Shown here: piece after piece, positions 18,335 to 27,627 of the stretch | Layout of the letters: every line of letters begins with the position of its first letter | How positions within the stretch are numbered: the first letter of the stretch is position 1 | DNA from: Acidobacteriota bacterium | GTDB lineage: Bacteria > Acidobacteriota > Terriglobia > Acidiferrales > UBA7541 | Assembly (NCBI GenBank): GCA_013289835.1 | Contig: JABCZG010000010.1 | Coordinates: forward strand, 62,001-126,000 | Reading direction: 5' to 3' | DNA length: 64,000 nucleotides | Notes under the pieces: model-generated | Seen by the model: the letters and a program-made list of their open reading frames with translations, nothing else | Told to the model about the DNA's origin: nothing | The model's database searches: none | Program-made: the position numbers and the translations under genes

Positions 18335-20035
18335 ATGGCGGGAAACGACAGCAGCGCAAATCAACCGGAATTGCCCAGGGCGGGATTCCTCGCTCGCGCT
18401 CTTTTCAACAGCGATCACAAAGCCATTGGTTTGCGATATCTGTGGCTGGCGCTGTTCAGCGTGTTTCTCGGTATGGCGATGTCGCTGTTGATGCGCATCC
18501 ACCTCGTCTGGCCGGGCGTGCACGTTCCGTTCTTTTCCGGACTCGGCGGGACGTCGGATCGGTACGCGGCCCTTGCGACGCTGCACGGTTCACTGATGGT
18601 CTTCCTGGTTTTGACGGCTGCGCCTCAAGCGGGCTTCGGCAACTACTTCTTACCGCTGCAAATCGGCGCGCGCGAAATGGCGTTTCCAATGCTCAACGCG
18701 CTTTCGTTTTGGGCCACGGCGGCTTCGCTCATTGGAATGACTGCGGCTTTTCTGATTGCGCCGCGCGCCGGAATCACGCTGTGGATCGTCAGCGTGGCGA
18801 TTTTCTGCGCGGCGTCGCTTTTGAACGCGCTCAATTTCAGCGTCACCACCATCGATCAGCGCACCAAGGGAATGACGCTGCCGCGGCTTCCTCTCACCGT
18901 GTGGGCTTGGTTCATCAACGCCATCCTGGGACTTTTGATTTTCAGCATTCTCCTGGCGGCGTGCGTTTGCTTGCTCTCCGACCGCTTGTTGGGCGCGCAT
19001 TTATTTGCGTCCTTTTATTTTCTAGGCGGGCAGCCGGTAAACGTTGGTGCGAATGTTGCGGCGAACGCGCACTCCGTGCTGTGGAAGCGGCTCTTCTGGT
19101 TTTTCGCGCAAGCCGAAGTGTATGTGGCCATGCTGCCGTGTTTCGGGCTGACGACGCATCTGCTTTCCACGTTTTCGCGCAAGCCGGTGTGGATGGAGCG
19201 CCTCGTGGTCCTGGCGTTGTGTGGCGTGGGCGTTTTTGGATTTTGCGTTTGGGGCGAGCACATGTTTGCCAGCGGCATGAACCCTTTTTCGCCGCTGGTT
19301 TTCTCTCTGTTGGCTTCCTCGCTCGGACTCCCTGCGGTGATTCTGCTGATCAGTTGGCTGGGAACACTTTGGAACGCGCGCATTCAGCTCAATGCCGCGA
19401 TGCTTTTCGCGCTAGGCTTCGTTTCGCTGTTTATGTCCGGAGGACTTTCCGGAATTTTTCTGGCGCGCCAAGACCTCGCGTCGGCTGCTGTCAGCGACGA
19501 TTTTGTCACCGGCCATTTTCATCTGGTGATGGGTGTGGCGGCGACGTTTGCGATTCTGGGCGCGCTGTTTTTCTGGTTCCCGAAACTTTTTGGCCGGCGG
19601 TTGAACGAGCCGCTTGGCAAACTACATTTCTGGCTGACGTTCGCTGGCGTCTACTGCGTGTTCATGCCCATGCACTGGCTTGGACTGATCGCCCACTCGC
19701 GGGTCTCCCCCGGTGAGGCGCTCGCTCCCGTGGCGGCCTCAGGCTCGCCCGTTCGCACCTTCATTACGTTTGCGATTCTCCTCACGGTGGCCGCGCAAGT
19801 GCTCTTCCTCCTCAATTTTCTTTGGAGCCTTTTCCGCGGCGAAAAAGTGGAGGAGTGTAACCCCTGGCGCGCCACCACCCTCGAATGGAGCGTCTCTTCG
19901 CCGCCGCCCGCCGATGATTTTGGCGACCGTGACCCCGTGGTGTATCGTGGGGCCTACGAATTCAGCGTGCCCGATGTGGCCGAGGATTTCGTGCCGCAGC
20001 ATCTAACGCCGGAGCAGGTATCCAAGGTTCGCTAG
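18335..20035 (+). CDS. Heme-copper oxidase subunit I-like protein lacking CuB ligands
   Basis: A 12-helix inner-membrane protein (566 residues from ATG 18335; a TTG at 18248 would add 29) that aligns along its full length with cytochrome c oxidase subunit I. Low-spin heme ligands His84 (LHGSLM) and His396, and high-spin heme ligand His394 (GHFHLV), are kept. The CuB ligand of the HPEVY motif is Gln259 (AQAEVY), and the His-His pair is Glu308-His309 (VWGEHMF). Thus two of three CuB histidines are gone, although the active-site Tyr263 remains. It may be a non-canonical catalyst with a different second metal, or an electron-transfer subunit. Only a subunit III gene follows; no CuA subunit II is seen. 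Confidence 0.88.
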   Translation: MAGNDSSANQPELPRAGFLARALFNSDHKAIGLRYLWLALFSVFLGMAMSLLMRIHLVWPGVHVPFFSGLGGTSDRYAALATLHGSLMVFLVLTAAPQAGFGNYFLPLQIGAREMAFPMLNALSFWATAASLIGMTAAFLIAPRAGITLWIVSVAIFCAASLLNALNFSVTTIDQRTKGMTLPRLPLTVWAWFINAILGLLIFSILLAACVCLLSDRLLGAHLFASFYFLGGQPVNVGANVAANAHSVLWKRLFWFFAQAEVYVAMLPCFGLTTHLLSTFSRKPVWMERLVVLALCGVGVFGFCVWGEHMFASGMNPFSPLVFSLLASSLGLPAVILLISWLGTLWNARIQLNAAMLFALGFVSLFMSGGLSGIFLARQDLASAAVSDDFVTGHFHLVMGVAATFAILGALFFWFPKLFGRRLNEPLGKLHFWLTFAGVYCVFMPMHWLGLIAHSRVSPGEALAPVAASGSPVRTFITFAILLTVAAQVLFLLNFLWSLFRGEKVEECNPWRATTLEWSVSSPPPADDFGDRDPVVYRGAYEFSVPDVAEDFVPQHLTPEQVSKVR

Positions 20036-20054
20036 ACGAGGAAGAGAGATCACC

Positions 20055-20738
20055 ATGCCGGGCACAACCGCAACTCCGGAAATCGAGCTGATTATTGAAG
20101 ACATCGGCGGCGGTGGAGGCGGCGGAACTCCGCCTAGTGGTGGAGAGGGCGGTGGTGGAGGCGGCGGAGACAATGGCAAGCCGCGCCGTCCCTGGAAGCC
20201 GTCTGCGCGGCGCTACTACACCGGCATCGCCGTGGGGCTCGTCTCGATTCTGATGTTTTTTATGGCGCTGGCCAGCGCGTTTTTGGTGCGCCGAGGCACG
20301 AGCGGCGACTGGATTCCAGTGCATCTCCCGGCGGTGCTGTGGATCAACACGCTGGTGCTATTTGCGAGCAGCCTCACGTTGGAATTATCTCGCCGCAGTC
20401 TTTCACGCTCCGATCTGGGCGGCTTTCGAAACATGTGGGGGATCACCACGGGACTGGGCATTCTATTTTTGATCGGCCAGCTGGTGGCGTGGCGGCAACT
20501 GGTGGCGCAAGGTGTTTTCATGGCCACAAATCCCGCCAGCAGTTTTTTCTACATTTTCACGGCGGCCCACGGTGTGCATCTCTTGGGTGGCATCGGCGCA
20601 CTGGTCTATGTTTTCATCCGAAAGTTTGAGCCGGAAAGCATCACGCTTCCGACGGCCGCGGAGATCACTTCCTTCTACTGGCATTTCATGGATGGGCTGT
20701 GGGTTTTTCTGCTCGCGCTGCTTTACCTGGGAAAATAA
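20055..20738 (+). CDS. Cytochrome c oxidase subunit III-like protein, Gly-rich N terminus
   Basis: A 227-residue inner-membrane protein with five predicted transmembrane helices, matching the short CoxC/CyoC class. Landmarks are FFMALASAFLVRRG, the helix ending FTAAHGVHLLGG (the conserved AHxxHV-type motif) and SFYWHFMDGLWVFL at the C terminus (conserved YWHFVD.VW). Residues 25-40 form an unusual Gly run (GGGGGGG twice). It lies 19 bp after the CuB-deficient subunit I and has an AGGAAGAGAG ribosome site, so the two are surely co-transcribed. No subunit II, IV or assembly factor gene is nearby. Confidence 0.9.
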   Translation: MPGTTATPEIELIIEDIGGGGGGGTPPSGGEGGGGGGGDNGKPRRPWKPSARRYYTGIAVGLVSILMFFMALASAFLVRRGTSGDWIPVHLPAVLWINTLVLFASSLTLELSRRSLSRSDLGGFRNMWGITTGLGILFLIGQLVAWRQLVAQGVFMATNPASSFFYIFTAAHGVHLLGGIGALVYVFIRKFEPESITLPTAAEITSFYWHFMDGLWVFLLALLYLGK

Positions 20739-20755
20739 GCGGAGCTCGAAACGAA

Positions 20756-21895
20756 TTAGCACTTCAGAAATTCTGCAATAGCGTCCACCACTCGCGCGAT
20801 CTGTTCCTTGCGCAATTCCGGATACATCGGCAGCGAGAGCACCTCCTGCGCGGCGCGCTCCGCGTGCGGGAAATCGCCGGGCTTATGGCCGAGTGAGGCG
20901 TACAAGGGCTGGAGGTGCAGGGGATGCGGATAGTAGACCGTGTTGCCGATTTTCCGCGCGCTCAAGAATTGCTGAAGGGCGTCGCGCCGCTCCACGCGAA
21001 TCGTATATTGGTGGAAGACGTGTTCGAATCCGTCCGGAGTGATGGGAGGCATGACGCCGGGAATATGGTTCAACAGGCGCGTGTATTCGGCAGCGTTTGA
21101 TTGGCGAGCGCGCTGCCAGTCCGAAAGATGGCGAAGCTTCACGCGAAGGATGGCGGCCTGCATTTCGTCGAGGCGGCTGTTCCAACCGGGCTCGGTGCTC
21201 AAATATTTTGCGGTTTGTCCGTGATTGCGCAGCGTTCGAACGCGCTCGGCAATTTGCGGCGAATTCGTCACGACCATGCCTGCGTCGCCATACGCACCGA
21301 GATTTTTCGTCGGATAAAAACTGATACAGGCGGCGTCGCCGATCGAGCCCGTGGGCCGGCCTTTGTAGGACGCGCCAATCGCTTGCGCGTTGTCTTCAAT
21401 CACGGGCAGTTTATGTGCCTTCGCAAAGGCCATGATCGGATCCATGTCCGCGGCGAGGCCGTAGAGGTGCACGACCACAATCGCGCGTGTGCGCGAGGTC
21501 ACGCGCCGTTCGAGTTCGGAGGCATCCATGTTGTAAGTGTCCGGCCGGATGTCCACGAAAACGGGCTTGGCACCGAGGGCGCTTACCGCGCTCCCTGTGG
21601 CCACAAACGTAAACGGGGGCAAGAGCACTTCGTCGCCAGCCTGCACGCCGCAAGCCCGCAAGGAAAGAATGAGCGCATCGGTTCCCGAGGCCAGGCCGAC
21701 GCCGTGCGAGACGCCGCTGAGTTTGGCAATCTCTTCTTCCAGTGCGACGCCTTCGCCGCCCAAAACGAATTGTTGTGAAGCCATCACCCGCTCGACTGCG
21801 GTGCGAATTTCGCCGCCAATGGAAGCGTATTGCGCCGCGAGGTCGAGCTGCGGCACCGCTTCGAACGACGGGCCGGCCATGGGAGGTGTGCTCAT
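20756..21895 (-). CDS. DegT/DnrJ/EryC1/StrS-family aminotransferase
   Basis: PLP-dependent sugar aminotransferase (or dehydratase) type, 379 residues. It starts with the family motif [12 protein letters not shown], and shows [48 protein letters not shown], and the PLP lysine in [16 protein letters not shown]. Members make amino sugars for surface polysaccharides or antibiotics using nucleotide-linked keto sugars. No sugar nucleotide genes are adjacent, so the product is unknown. It converges with the oxidase cluster (17 bp between stops) and is divergent from the next aminotransferase gene. Confidence 0.92.
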   Translation of the reverse strand: MSTPPMAGPSFEAVPQLDLAAQYASIGGEIRTAVERVMASQQFVLGGEGVALEEEIAKLSGVSHGVGLASGTDALILSLRACGVQAGDEVLLPPFTFVATGSAVSALGAKPVFVDIRPDTYNMDASELERRVTSRTRAIVVVHLYGLAADMDPIMAFAKAHKLPVIEDNAQAIGASYKGRPTGSIGDAACISFYPTKNLGAYGDAGMVVTNSPQIAERVRTLRNHGQTAKYLSTEPGWNSRLDEMQAAILRVKLRHLSDWQRARQSNAAEYTRLLNHIPGVMPPITPDGFEHVFHQYTIRVERRDALQQFLSARKIGNTVYYPHPLHLQPLYASLGHKPGDFPHAERAAQEVLSLPMYPELRKEQIARVVDAIAEFLKC

Positions 21896-22018
21896 GTGTT
21901 GAGGTTTGCCGCCTTCAGTATACGTGAGCCTGATGCGATGGGGGATTCCTCGCCTGCTGGATATAATGATGCGGCACGATTCGAACGATGGAGTGCAACG
22001 TCGCAGTTCAAAGCCGTC

Positions 22019-23182
22019 ATGTTCGCAAAACGCACAAATTGGAATCTGACGCTGAACCTGCTTAGCGAAGCGCTAGCGGCGCATCGCGCGGCAGGAAAGC
22101 CGTTGATGGACCTCACCGTTTCGAATCCCACCGAGTGCGGCTTAGCGTATGACACCGAAGCGATTCTGGGGGCGCTGCGGAACGCGGAGTCGCTCAAGTA
22201 CGAACCGAGCGCGAAGGGGCTCGAGTCGGCCCGGCGCACGGTCTCCGCGTATTACGTGGAGCACGGCGCAAACGTCGGCGTGGAAGACATTCTTCTTACC
22301 ACCAGCACCAGCGAAGCCTATTCGTACGTCTTTCGAACGCTCTGCGATCCCGGCGACGAAATTCTGATTCCCTCGCCAAGTTATCCGCTGTTCGATTTCC
22401 TGGCAGATATTCAAGACGTGAAGCTGGTGCGCTATCCGCTGCTCTACGATCATGGATGGCTGATTGATTTTCATTCTTTGGAGCAGGCCATCACGTCGCG
22501 GACGCGTGGAGTGATCGTCGTTCACCCCAATAATCCGACCGGGCATTTCGTGAAGCCGGCGGAAATGGCCAAGTTGAATGCCATTTGTTGCGCACGGCAG
22601 TTGGCGATTATCGCCGATGAAGTCTTTCTCGATTTCGCGCTGGACGCCACAACGCAGCCCACGACCTTTGCGGCAAATCCGGCCGCGCTGACTTTCACGC
22701 TGAGTGGACTCTCGAAAATTTCCGGTCTGCCACAAATGAAGGCCGCTTGGTTGGTGGCAAGCGGACCTCAAGAGATGAAAAGGGAAGCCCTGGCCCGGCT
22801 GGAAGTCATCGCCGACACCTACCTTTCTATGAGCGCGCCGGCGCAACTGGCAATGCCGGCGTTCCTCCAGCAGCGACACAGTTTTCAGAAACAGTTGATC
22901 TCGCGCGTGCGGCGGAATCTGGGCCAACTGGACCGCTTGTTGGCCGGGCAACGCGTCTGCGAGCGGCTCGCTCTGGAAGGCGGCTGGTACGCCGTTCTGC
23001 GTGTCCCCGCTACGCGCTCGAACGAAGACCTTGCCTTGGACCTGCTCGCTACGAAAGGGGTTTTCGTGCACCCAGGCCATTTCTACGACTTCCCGGCCGA
23101 TGGTTTTCTGATTGTCAGCCTCATTTGCCCAGAGCCGGAGTTCTCTCGAGGCGTGGTTGGCCTCCTCAGTTCTCTCGACTGA
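22019..23182 (+). CDS. Class I PLP-dependent aminotransferase
   Basis: Fold-type I aminotransferase of 387 residues from ATG 22019. The frame is open back to 21830, which would overlap the divergent DegT gene; [13 protein letters not shown] is the natural family start, so the upstream part is probably non-coding (ATG 21938 is an alternative). Seen are [10 protein letters not shown], the NPNNPTG-like [20 protein letters not shown], Schiff-base Lys233 in [14 protein letters not shown] and a C-terminal [10 protein letters not shown], where the usual carboxylate-binding Arg is replaced by Ser/Leu. The closest functional types are alanine/aspartate-like transaminases, but the substrate is not clear. 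Confidence 0.88.
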   Translation: MFAKRTNWNLTLNLLSEALAAHRAAGKPLMDLTVSNPTECGLAYDTEAILGALRNAESLKYEPSAKGLESARRTVSAYYVEHGANVGVEDILLTTSTSEAYSYVFRTLCDPGDEILIPSPSYPLFDFLADIQDVKLVRYPLLYDHGWLIDFHSLEQAITSRTRGVIVVHPNNPTGHFVKPAEMAKLNAICCARQLAIIADEVFLDFALDATTQPTTFAANPAALTFTLSGLSKISGLPQMKAAWLVASGPQEMKREALARLEVIADTYLSMSAPAQLAMPAFLQQRHSFQKQLISRVRRNLGQLDRLLAGQRVCERLALEGGWYAVLRVPATRSNEDLALDLLATKGVFVHPGHFYDFPADGFLIVSLICPEPEFSRGVVGLLSSLD

Positions 23183-23469
23183 ACGCGTGCTCGGGAGCTT
23201 AAAGCGCCCACGCTCTGGGTATAAGAGAGCCTTTCAGGCTTCACAATCTAGTAGAAGAGCCGCCTCCCTCCTACAGTTAATGGAATAAAGAACTTCTAAA
23301 TCGCCTATTCTGGTTCCAGTACCACCCCCTCAAACAAAGAAGTTATTGGAACTTCATCTAAAAATGACATAAAGCATAGATTGGAAAGCACCTTGCATTA
23401 CTTCCGAGCGGACCTGTGGTGGTCCAACGCTTTTCCATCCTCAAATTGACGTTGACGGGGGCAAAAGAT

Positions 23470-26400
23470 ATGAAACGTGTCCTGCCTGGGGGGGCTATAC
23501 TGCCCTTCTGTTTGTCAGTGATCGCGATTGTGGTTCTGTTGTTCAGTCCGCTTGGAATTCAACCGGTGAAGGCGGACAACTTGTATGCAAAGATTCAGGG
23601 AACGGTAACAGACCCGACAGGAGCAGTTTTGTCTGGCGTGAAGCTCACCGCCACCAACGTCGGGACCAATCTCGCGTATTCGGCGCAGACCAGCGCGGAC
23701 GGAAACTACGTCTTCCTGAACCTGCCGATCGGCACGTACCGCGTTACGGCTACGAACTCCGGCTTCCGGACGTTCACCGCGACGGGTATTACGCTGGTTC
23801 TCGATCAGATTTTTGCCCTCAACATTAAGATGGAGTTGGGCCAGGTTTCCGAGCAGGTGCTGGTGGAAGCCTCGAACGTGCAGGTTGAAACGACCAACAC
23901 GCAGCTCGGCACGGTCATCAACGGCGATACCATCGTGGATATGCCCCTGAACGGCCGCAACTGGACACAGTTGCAGCTGCTGCAGCCCGGCGTTATGGCT
24001 TCGTCCGACCGCTTTGGCACGTATTCGACGAACGGCAGCCAGACCCAGCAGAACAGCTTCCTGATCAACGGCCAGGATTCGAACGACCTGCCCCTCAATA
24101 CTCCTCTCATCATCCCGAGCCCGGACGCCATCGCGGAATTCAGCATGGTCACGGACACCATCAATCCGGAATACGGCCGCAACTCCGGCGCCATCATGAA
24201 CGCCGCGATTAAGTCTGGCACGAACAGCTTCCACGGCAGCGCTTTCGACTTCTATCGCGACACGTTCCTGAACACCTCGGATTTCTTTACCCATTCCCCG
24301 GCGGTATTCCATCAGAACCAGTTCGGCGGGACGGTTGGCGGACCGATTTGGAAGAATCACACCTTCTTCTTCTTCTCGTATCAAGGGACTCGGGCGCGCA
24401 CCCCGCAAACCTCAAATACGCAAAACGTCTATTCTCAGGCGGAGCTGAACGGAGACTTCAGCCAAGGCGCGGACTTCGACACAGCTAATGGCGTTCCGTA
24501 TATCGCCGAATCCACTACGAAATCCCCAATCGCTCTATGGGGCGATAACGCGTCCACATGTCCTGTCGGCACACCGCAATGCGCAGCCAACAGCACCACC
24601 TTCGGGTCCTTATTCAGCACTGGCCATATTCCCACTGCAGATTTCAATGCGCTGTCAATGAAGCTGGTGAATCAGTTTGTTCCGCTGCCAAACACAGGGG
24701 TGAACGGCTTCAACTTCACCGCCGTGGAGCCCAGCACGACCAATCAATACCTCTGGCAGGTGGACCACACCTTCAACTCCAAGGATTCCATCAGGACCTA
24801 TGGATTCCTTTCAAGCAATCCGACTGAGGAAACGCTTCCGTTTACGGGAGCGACCTTGCCGGGTTTCCCCGAGGTGGACCAGCGCCATGCGAAGCAATTC
24901 ACCGCATCGTGGAATCACGTTTTCAACTCGAACGTGCTGAACGAGTTGCGTTTTGGCTACACACGGTTCAATTTCGCGGCAGTAGAGCCGCAAACGCCGG
25001 TCCTGCCTTCAGCTTTCGGGTTCACTGGCATCAACGTTCAGGATGCTGCGGGAGCAGGACTCCCGGTCATCACCGTATCTGGCAACGTCACTGGGCAGAC
25101 CAGTTTCACGCTGGGGTTCAGTGCCAATGGACCGCAACCACGTCTGGACCAGACGTACCAGCTCGACGATAACTTCAGCTACGTCTTGGGACGCCACACT
25201 CTTAAATTCGGCTATGATGGACGACGCTTTCATGTGACGAATCCCTTCTTCTTTGACAATGACGGCGCCTTCAGTTTTGCCACCAATGGCGCATTTAGCA
25301 GTGGGGTGGCGGGAGCGGACTTCCTGCTAGGGATCCCCGACAGCTACGCGCAGAGCAGCGGTGGCTTTATTGACGCGGGCGCGCAAGAGCACTATATGTA
25401 CGCGCAGGACTCGTGGAAGGCAAAGTCTAACCTCACAGTCAATTATGGACTGGCCTGGCAAATTAACGGTCCCCTTACGGACCACTTTAATGATGGCCGA
25501 GCGATAAATTGCTTCCGTCCTGGCGAGCAGTCAGCGATCTTCCCAACAGCCCCGGTTGGCTTGGTCTTCCCTGGAGATAATGGCTGTACCTCTTCCGGTA
25601 TCTCCACGGGCTACACACACTTTGCTCCGCGCCTCGGATTTGCCTGGGCGCCCCACGCGAGCGGAGGGCTCGGGCGTCTGACAGGTGATCAGGGGAAATT
25701 CTCGATCCGCAGCGGCGTGGGCATTTACTACAACCAAGTGGAAGAAGAACTGTCCCTGCAAAATTTGACGGCGCCGCCGTTCTCGCTGAGCGACGCGGGC
25801 ATTGGAGACGTAGGAGGGAGTCCGACTTTTGCAGCCCCCTTTACGGACATCTCGGGTGCAGGTTCGATCCCGAATAAATATCCGTTCACTCCGCCTCCAG
25901 CTGGAAGCAAGGTCGACTTTACGTTCTTTGCGCCGATGTCCCTCAACGTCCTCGACCCGAAGTTTGCAGTGCCTTACTCGGTGAACTACAACCTGACAAT
26001 TCAACGTGAACTTCCCGGCCAGATGATTTTGTCAGTCGGCTACGTAGGGTCACAAGGGCGTCATCTTGAGCGCGCTTACGAGCTAAACCCCTCGCTTCCA
26101 GGAGCATGCGCGGCGGATGTCGCAATTCCCCCTGACCCCCCATTTACCACTTCGCCCACTACTTGTCTTAATTCAGCTTCGGGTCGAGCGCGGCAAGGGT
26201 TCTTTTTCCCGGGGAATTTCAAATACCCGACGATCATTCCCGGATCGAACCTTAGCCCGATTACTCCGAACGGCGAACTGTACTTTGGCTCGGTCGGCCA
26301 GCAAGCGACAGATGGAGACTCCAAGTACAACTCATTGCAGGCCAGCCTGAACAAGCGGATATCGCACGGGCTGAGCTTCCTGCTCTCCTATACGTATTCT

Positions 26401-27081
26401 CACGCGATGGACGACGGGTCCAGCTTTGAGAACTCTGCCTTTGGCACGCGCGGCACAAACCCGTTCATCAACAGCCTGAACTGGGGCAATTCCGCCTTCG
26501 ACGCTCGCCAGCGTTTTGTGGCTAGCTATGACTACGAACTTCCGGTTCCCCATGCCCTTACAACCAATTCGGCCATGAGTAGGGTCTTCAAGGGATGGAG
26601 AGTCGCCGGCAACACCACATTCCAGACCGGGTTCCCGATCAATATGTCGGATTCTTCGTTCAGCTCTGGCACTTGCTGGGAGTTCTCGTTCTACGGCTGC
26701 CCAGACAACCCTAATCAGGTAGCTCCAGTCACGATTGTGAATCCGCGGGCCACCGGCGTCGTCCCCGGCCAGAAAGTCGGGCAGAGCTACTATTTCCTCC
26801 CCGCGGCGTTTACGCACGCCGCTCCCGGAACCTTTGGGAATGTGGGAAGAGACTCGTTCTCTGGGCCAGGCTTGAACTTCACCAACCTAGGCCTCTACAA
26901 GGACATCCAAATCAGAGAACAGATGAGATTTGAGCTCAGACTCGAATCCTACAACACCTTTAACCATGTCAACTTCAACGCGCCCAGTTCGAACGTCAAC
27001 TCGAGCTTGGACGGACGTATCACCAGCGACGGTAACATCGGACCGCGCACGGTGCAGTTGGCGGGCAAGTTCTACTTCTAA
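23470..27081 (+). CDS. Large Oar-like TonB-dependent receptor with regulatory-like domain
   Basis: A 1203-residue outer-membrane protein. After a long signal peptide (ending LGIQPVKA), a CarboxypepD_reg-like beta-sandwich covers about residues 37-125 (IQGTVTDPTGAVLSGVKLT). The plug follows (NGRNWTQLQLLQPGV, SFLINGQDSND, GAIMNAAIKSGTNSFHGSAFDFYRD), then a beta-barrel ending in an aromatic C-terminal strand (VQLAGKFYF). This architecture is abundant in Acidobacteria and is thought to import large carbohydrates or peptides. The frame is open upstream to a GTG at 23416, but ATG 23470 gives the signal peptide. No TonB/ExbBD or SusD gene is adjacent. A strong terminator follows. Confidence 0.92.
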   Translation: MKRVLPGGAILPFCLSVIAIVVLLFSPLGIQPVKADNLYAKIQGTVTDPTGAVLSGVKLTATNVGTNLAYSAQTSADGNYVFLNLPIGTYRVTATNSGFRTFTATGITLVLDQIFALNIKMELGQVSEQVLVEASNVQVETTNTQLGTVINGDTIVDMPLNGRNWTQLQLLQPGVMASSDRFGTYSTNGSQTQQNSFLINGQDSNDLPLNTPLIIPSPDAIAEFSMVTDTINPEYGRNSGAIMNAAIKSGTNSFHGSAFDFYRDTFLNTSDFFTHSPAVFHQNQFGGTVGGPIWKNHTFFFFSYQGTRARTPQTSNTQNVYSQAELNGDFSQGADFDTANGVPYIAESTTKSPIALWGDNASTCPVGTPQCAANSTTFGSLFSTGHIPTADFNALSMKLVNQFVPLPNTGVNGFNFTAVEPSTTNQYLWQVDHTFNSKDSIRTYGFLSSNPTEETLPFTGATLPGFPEVDQRHAKQFTASWNHVFNSNVLNELRFGYTRFNFAAVEPQTPVLPSAFGFTGINVQDAAGAGLPVITVSGNVTGQTSFTLGFSANGPQPRLDQTYQLDDNFSYVLGRHTLKFGYDGRRFHVTNPFFFDNDGAFSFATNGAFSSGVAGADFLLGIPDSYAQSSGGFIDAGAQEHYMYAQDSWKAKSNLTVNYGLAWQINGPLTDHFNDGRAINCFRPGEQSAIFPTAPVGLVFPGDNGCTSSGISTGYTHFAPRLGFAWAPHASGGLGRLTGDQGKFSIRSGVGIYYNQVEEELSLQNLTAPPFSLSDAGIGDVGGSPTFAAPFTDISGAGSIPNKYPFTPPPAGSKVDFTFFAPMSLNVLDPKFAVPYSVNYNLTIQRELPGQMILSVGYVGSQGRHLERAYELNPSLPGACAADVAIPPDPPFTTSPTTCLNSASGRARQGFFFPGNFKYPTIIPGSNLSPITPNGELYFGSVGQQATDGDSKYNSLQASLNKRISHGLSFLLSYTYSHAMDDGSSFENSAFGTRGTNPFINSLNWGNSAFDARQRFVASYDYELPVPHALTTNSAMSRVFKGWRVAGNTTFQTGFPINMSDSSFSSGTCWEFSFYGCPDNPNQVAPVTIVNPRATGVVPGQKVGQSYYFLPAAFTHAAPGTFGNVGRDSFSGPGLNFTNLGLYKDIQIREQMRFELRLESYNTFNHVNFNAPSSNVNSSLDGRITSDGNIGPRTVQLAGKFYF

Positions 27082-27102
27082 CCTTTAACCAAGCTGTACT
27101 CA

Positions 27103-27139
27103 GAAAAGGGCGTCCCGGTAAATCCGGGACGCCCTTTTC
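27103..27139 (+). terminator. Rho-independent terminator of the TonB receptor gene
   Basis: A perfect 16-bp stem (GAAAAGGGCGTCCCGG with its complement) with a TAAAT loop (27119-27123) lies 21 bp past the stop. The stem's 3' arm ends in TTTT and is followed by CGTTTTC. Confidence 0.92.
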
Positions 27140-27196
27140 GTTTTCAAACCGATCAATCTGCGGCGGAGATTTGCCTGGGCGCGCGGGTTTTACTCT

Positions 27197-27454
27197 CTAG
27201 CGCAGGCGGCCGGGAGGGTCGGCGGGGGAAGGCATTGTGGCGGACTTGTTGCTGGCTGCCGAGTTGGCGGTGACGTTCACCGGCGCAGGGTTGGGCAGGC
27301 CCGCGCCAGCGTTTAACTCCACGTGGTCTTTCCCACATGCGGGGCAGTAACCTTTGCCGGTGTCCTCGTCGCGCAGGCTGGCGAGTTCGTAGCAGCCGCA
27401 GATGCAATCGCAGTAGCCTGTTTCGGAGGCGGTCTTAATCGGTATCAGCGCCAT
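27197..27454 (-). CDS. Small Cys-rich (zinc-ribbon-like) protein
   Basis: An 85-residue protein whose first half holds two cysteine clusters: CDCICGC and, 18 residues later, CPACGKD. This resembles a small metal- or zinc-ribbon domain. The second half is a low-complexity Asn/Ala/Pro tail. I place the start at ATG 27454 (MALIPIKTASE); the frame is open to 27571 but that part looks random. There is no clear ribosome site. The family is not recognised. Confidence 0.5.
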   Translation of the reverse strand: MALIPIKTASETGYCDCICGCYELASLRDEDTGKGYCPACGKDHVELNAGAGLPNPAPVNVTANSAASNKSATMPSPADPPGRLR

Positions 27455-27514
27455 AACAGGGGAATAGTACGTTTTCCCACCATCTCTTGCAATAGTGGCC
27501 ACAGAGTTTGGAGT

Positions 27515-27533
27515 GCGGCAGCCCTGCTGCCGC
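27515..27533. repeat. Palindrome GCGGCAG-N5-CTGCCGC
   Basis: Perfect 7-bp arms with loop CCCTG, in the gap past the HD-GYP gene's stop. The same core (CGGCAGCAGGGCTGCCG in reverse) recurs as the terminator at 46268-46296, so it is probably a dispersed element. Confidence 0.65.
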
Positions 27534-27627
27534 TTTTGCGGTCGCGAATGGACGGAAGTTGAAGCAAGCAAACCTTCAAACTCAAACCGGGTCTTCGCAA
27601 AGCTCCGTCCCCTGCAAATACACCGCG

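Noticed and set aside
18184..19716. 510-residue plus-strand frame within the oxidase gene
   Set aside because: Arg-rich with no domain; it is a shadow of the oxidase subunit I frame, which has clear helices and heme ligands.
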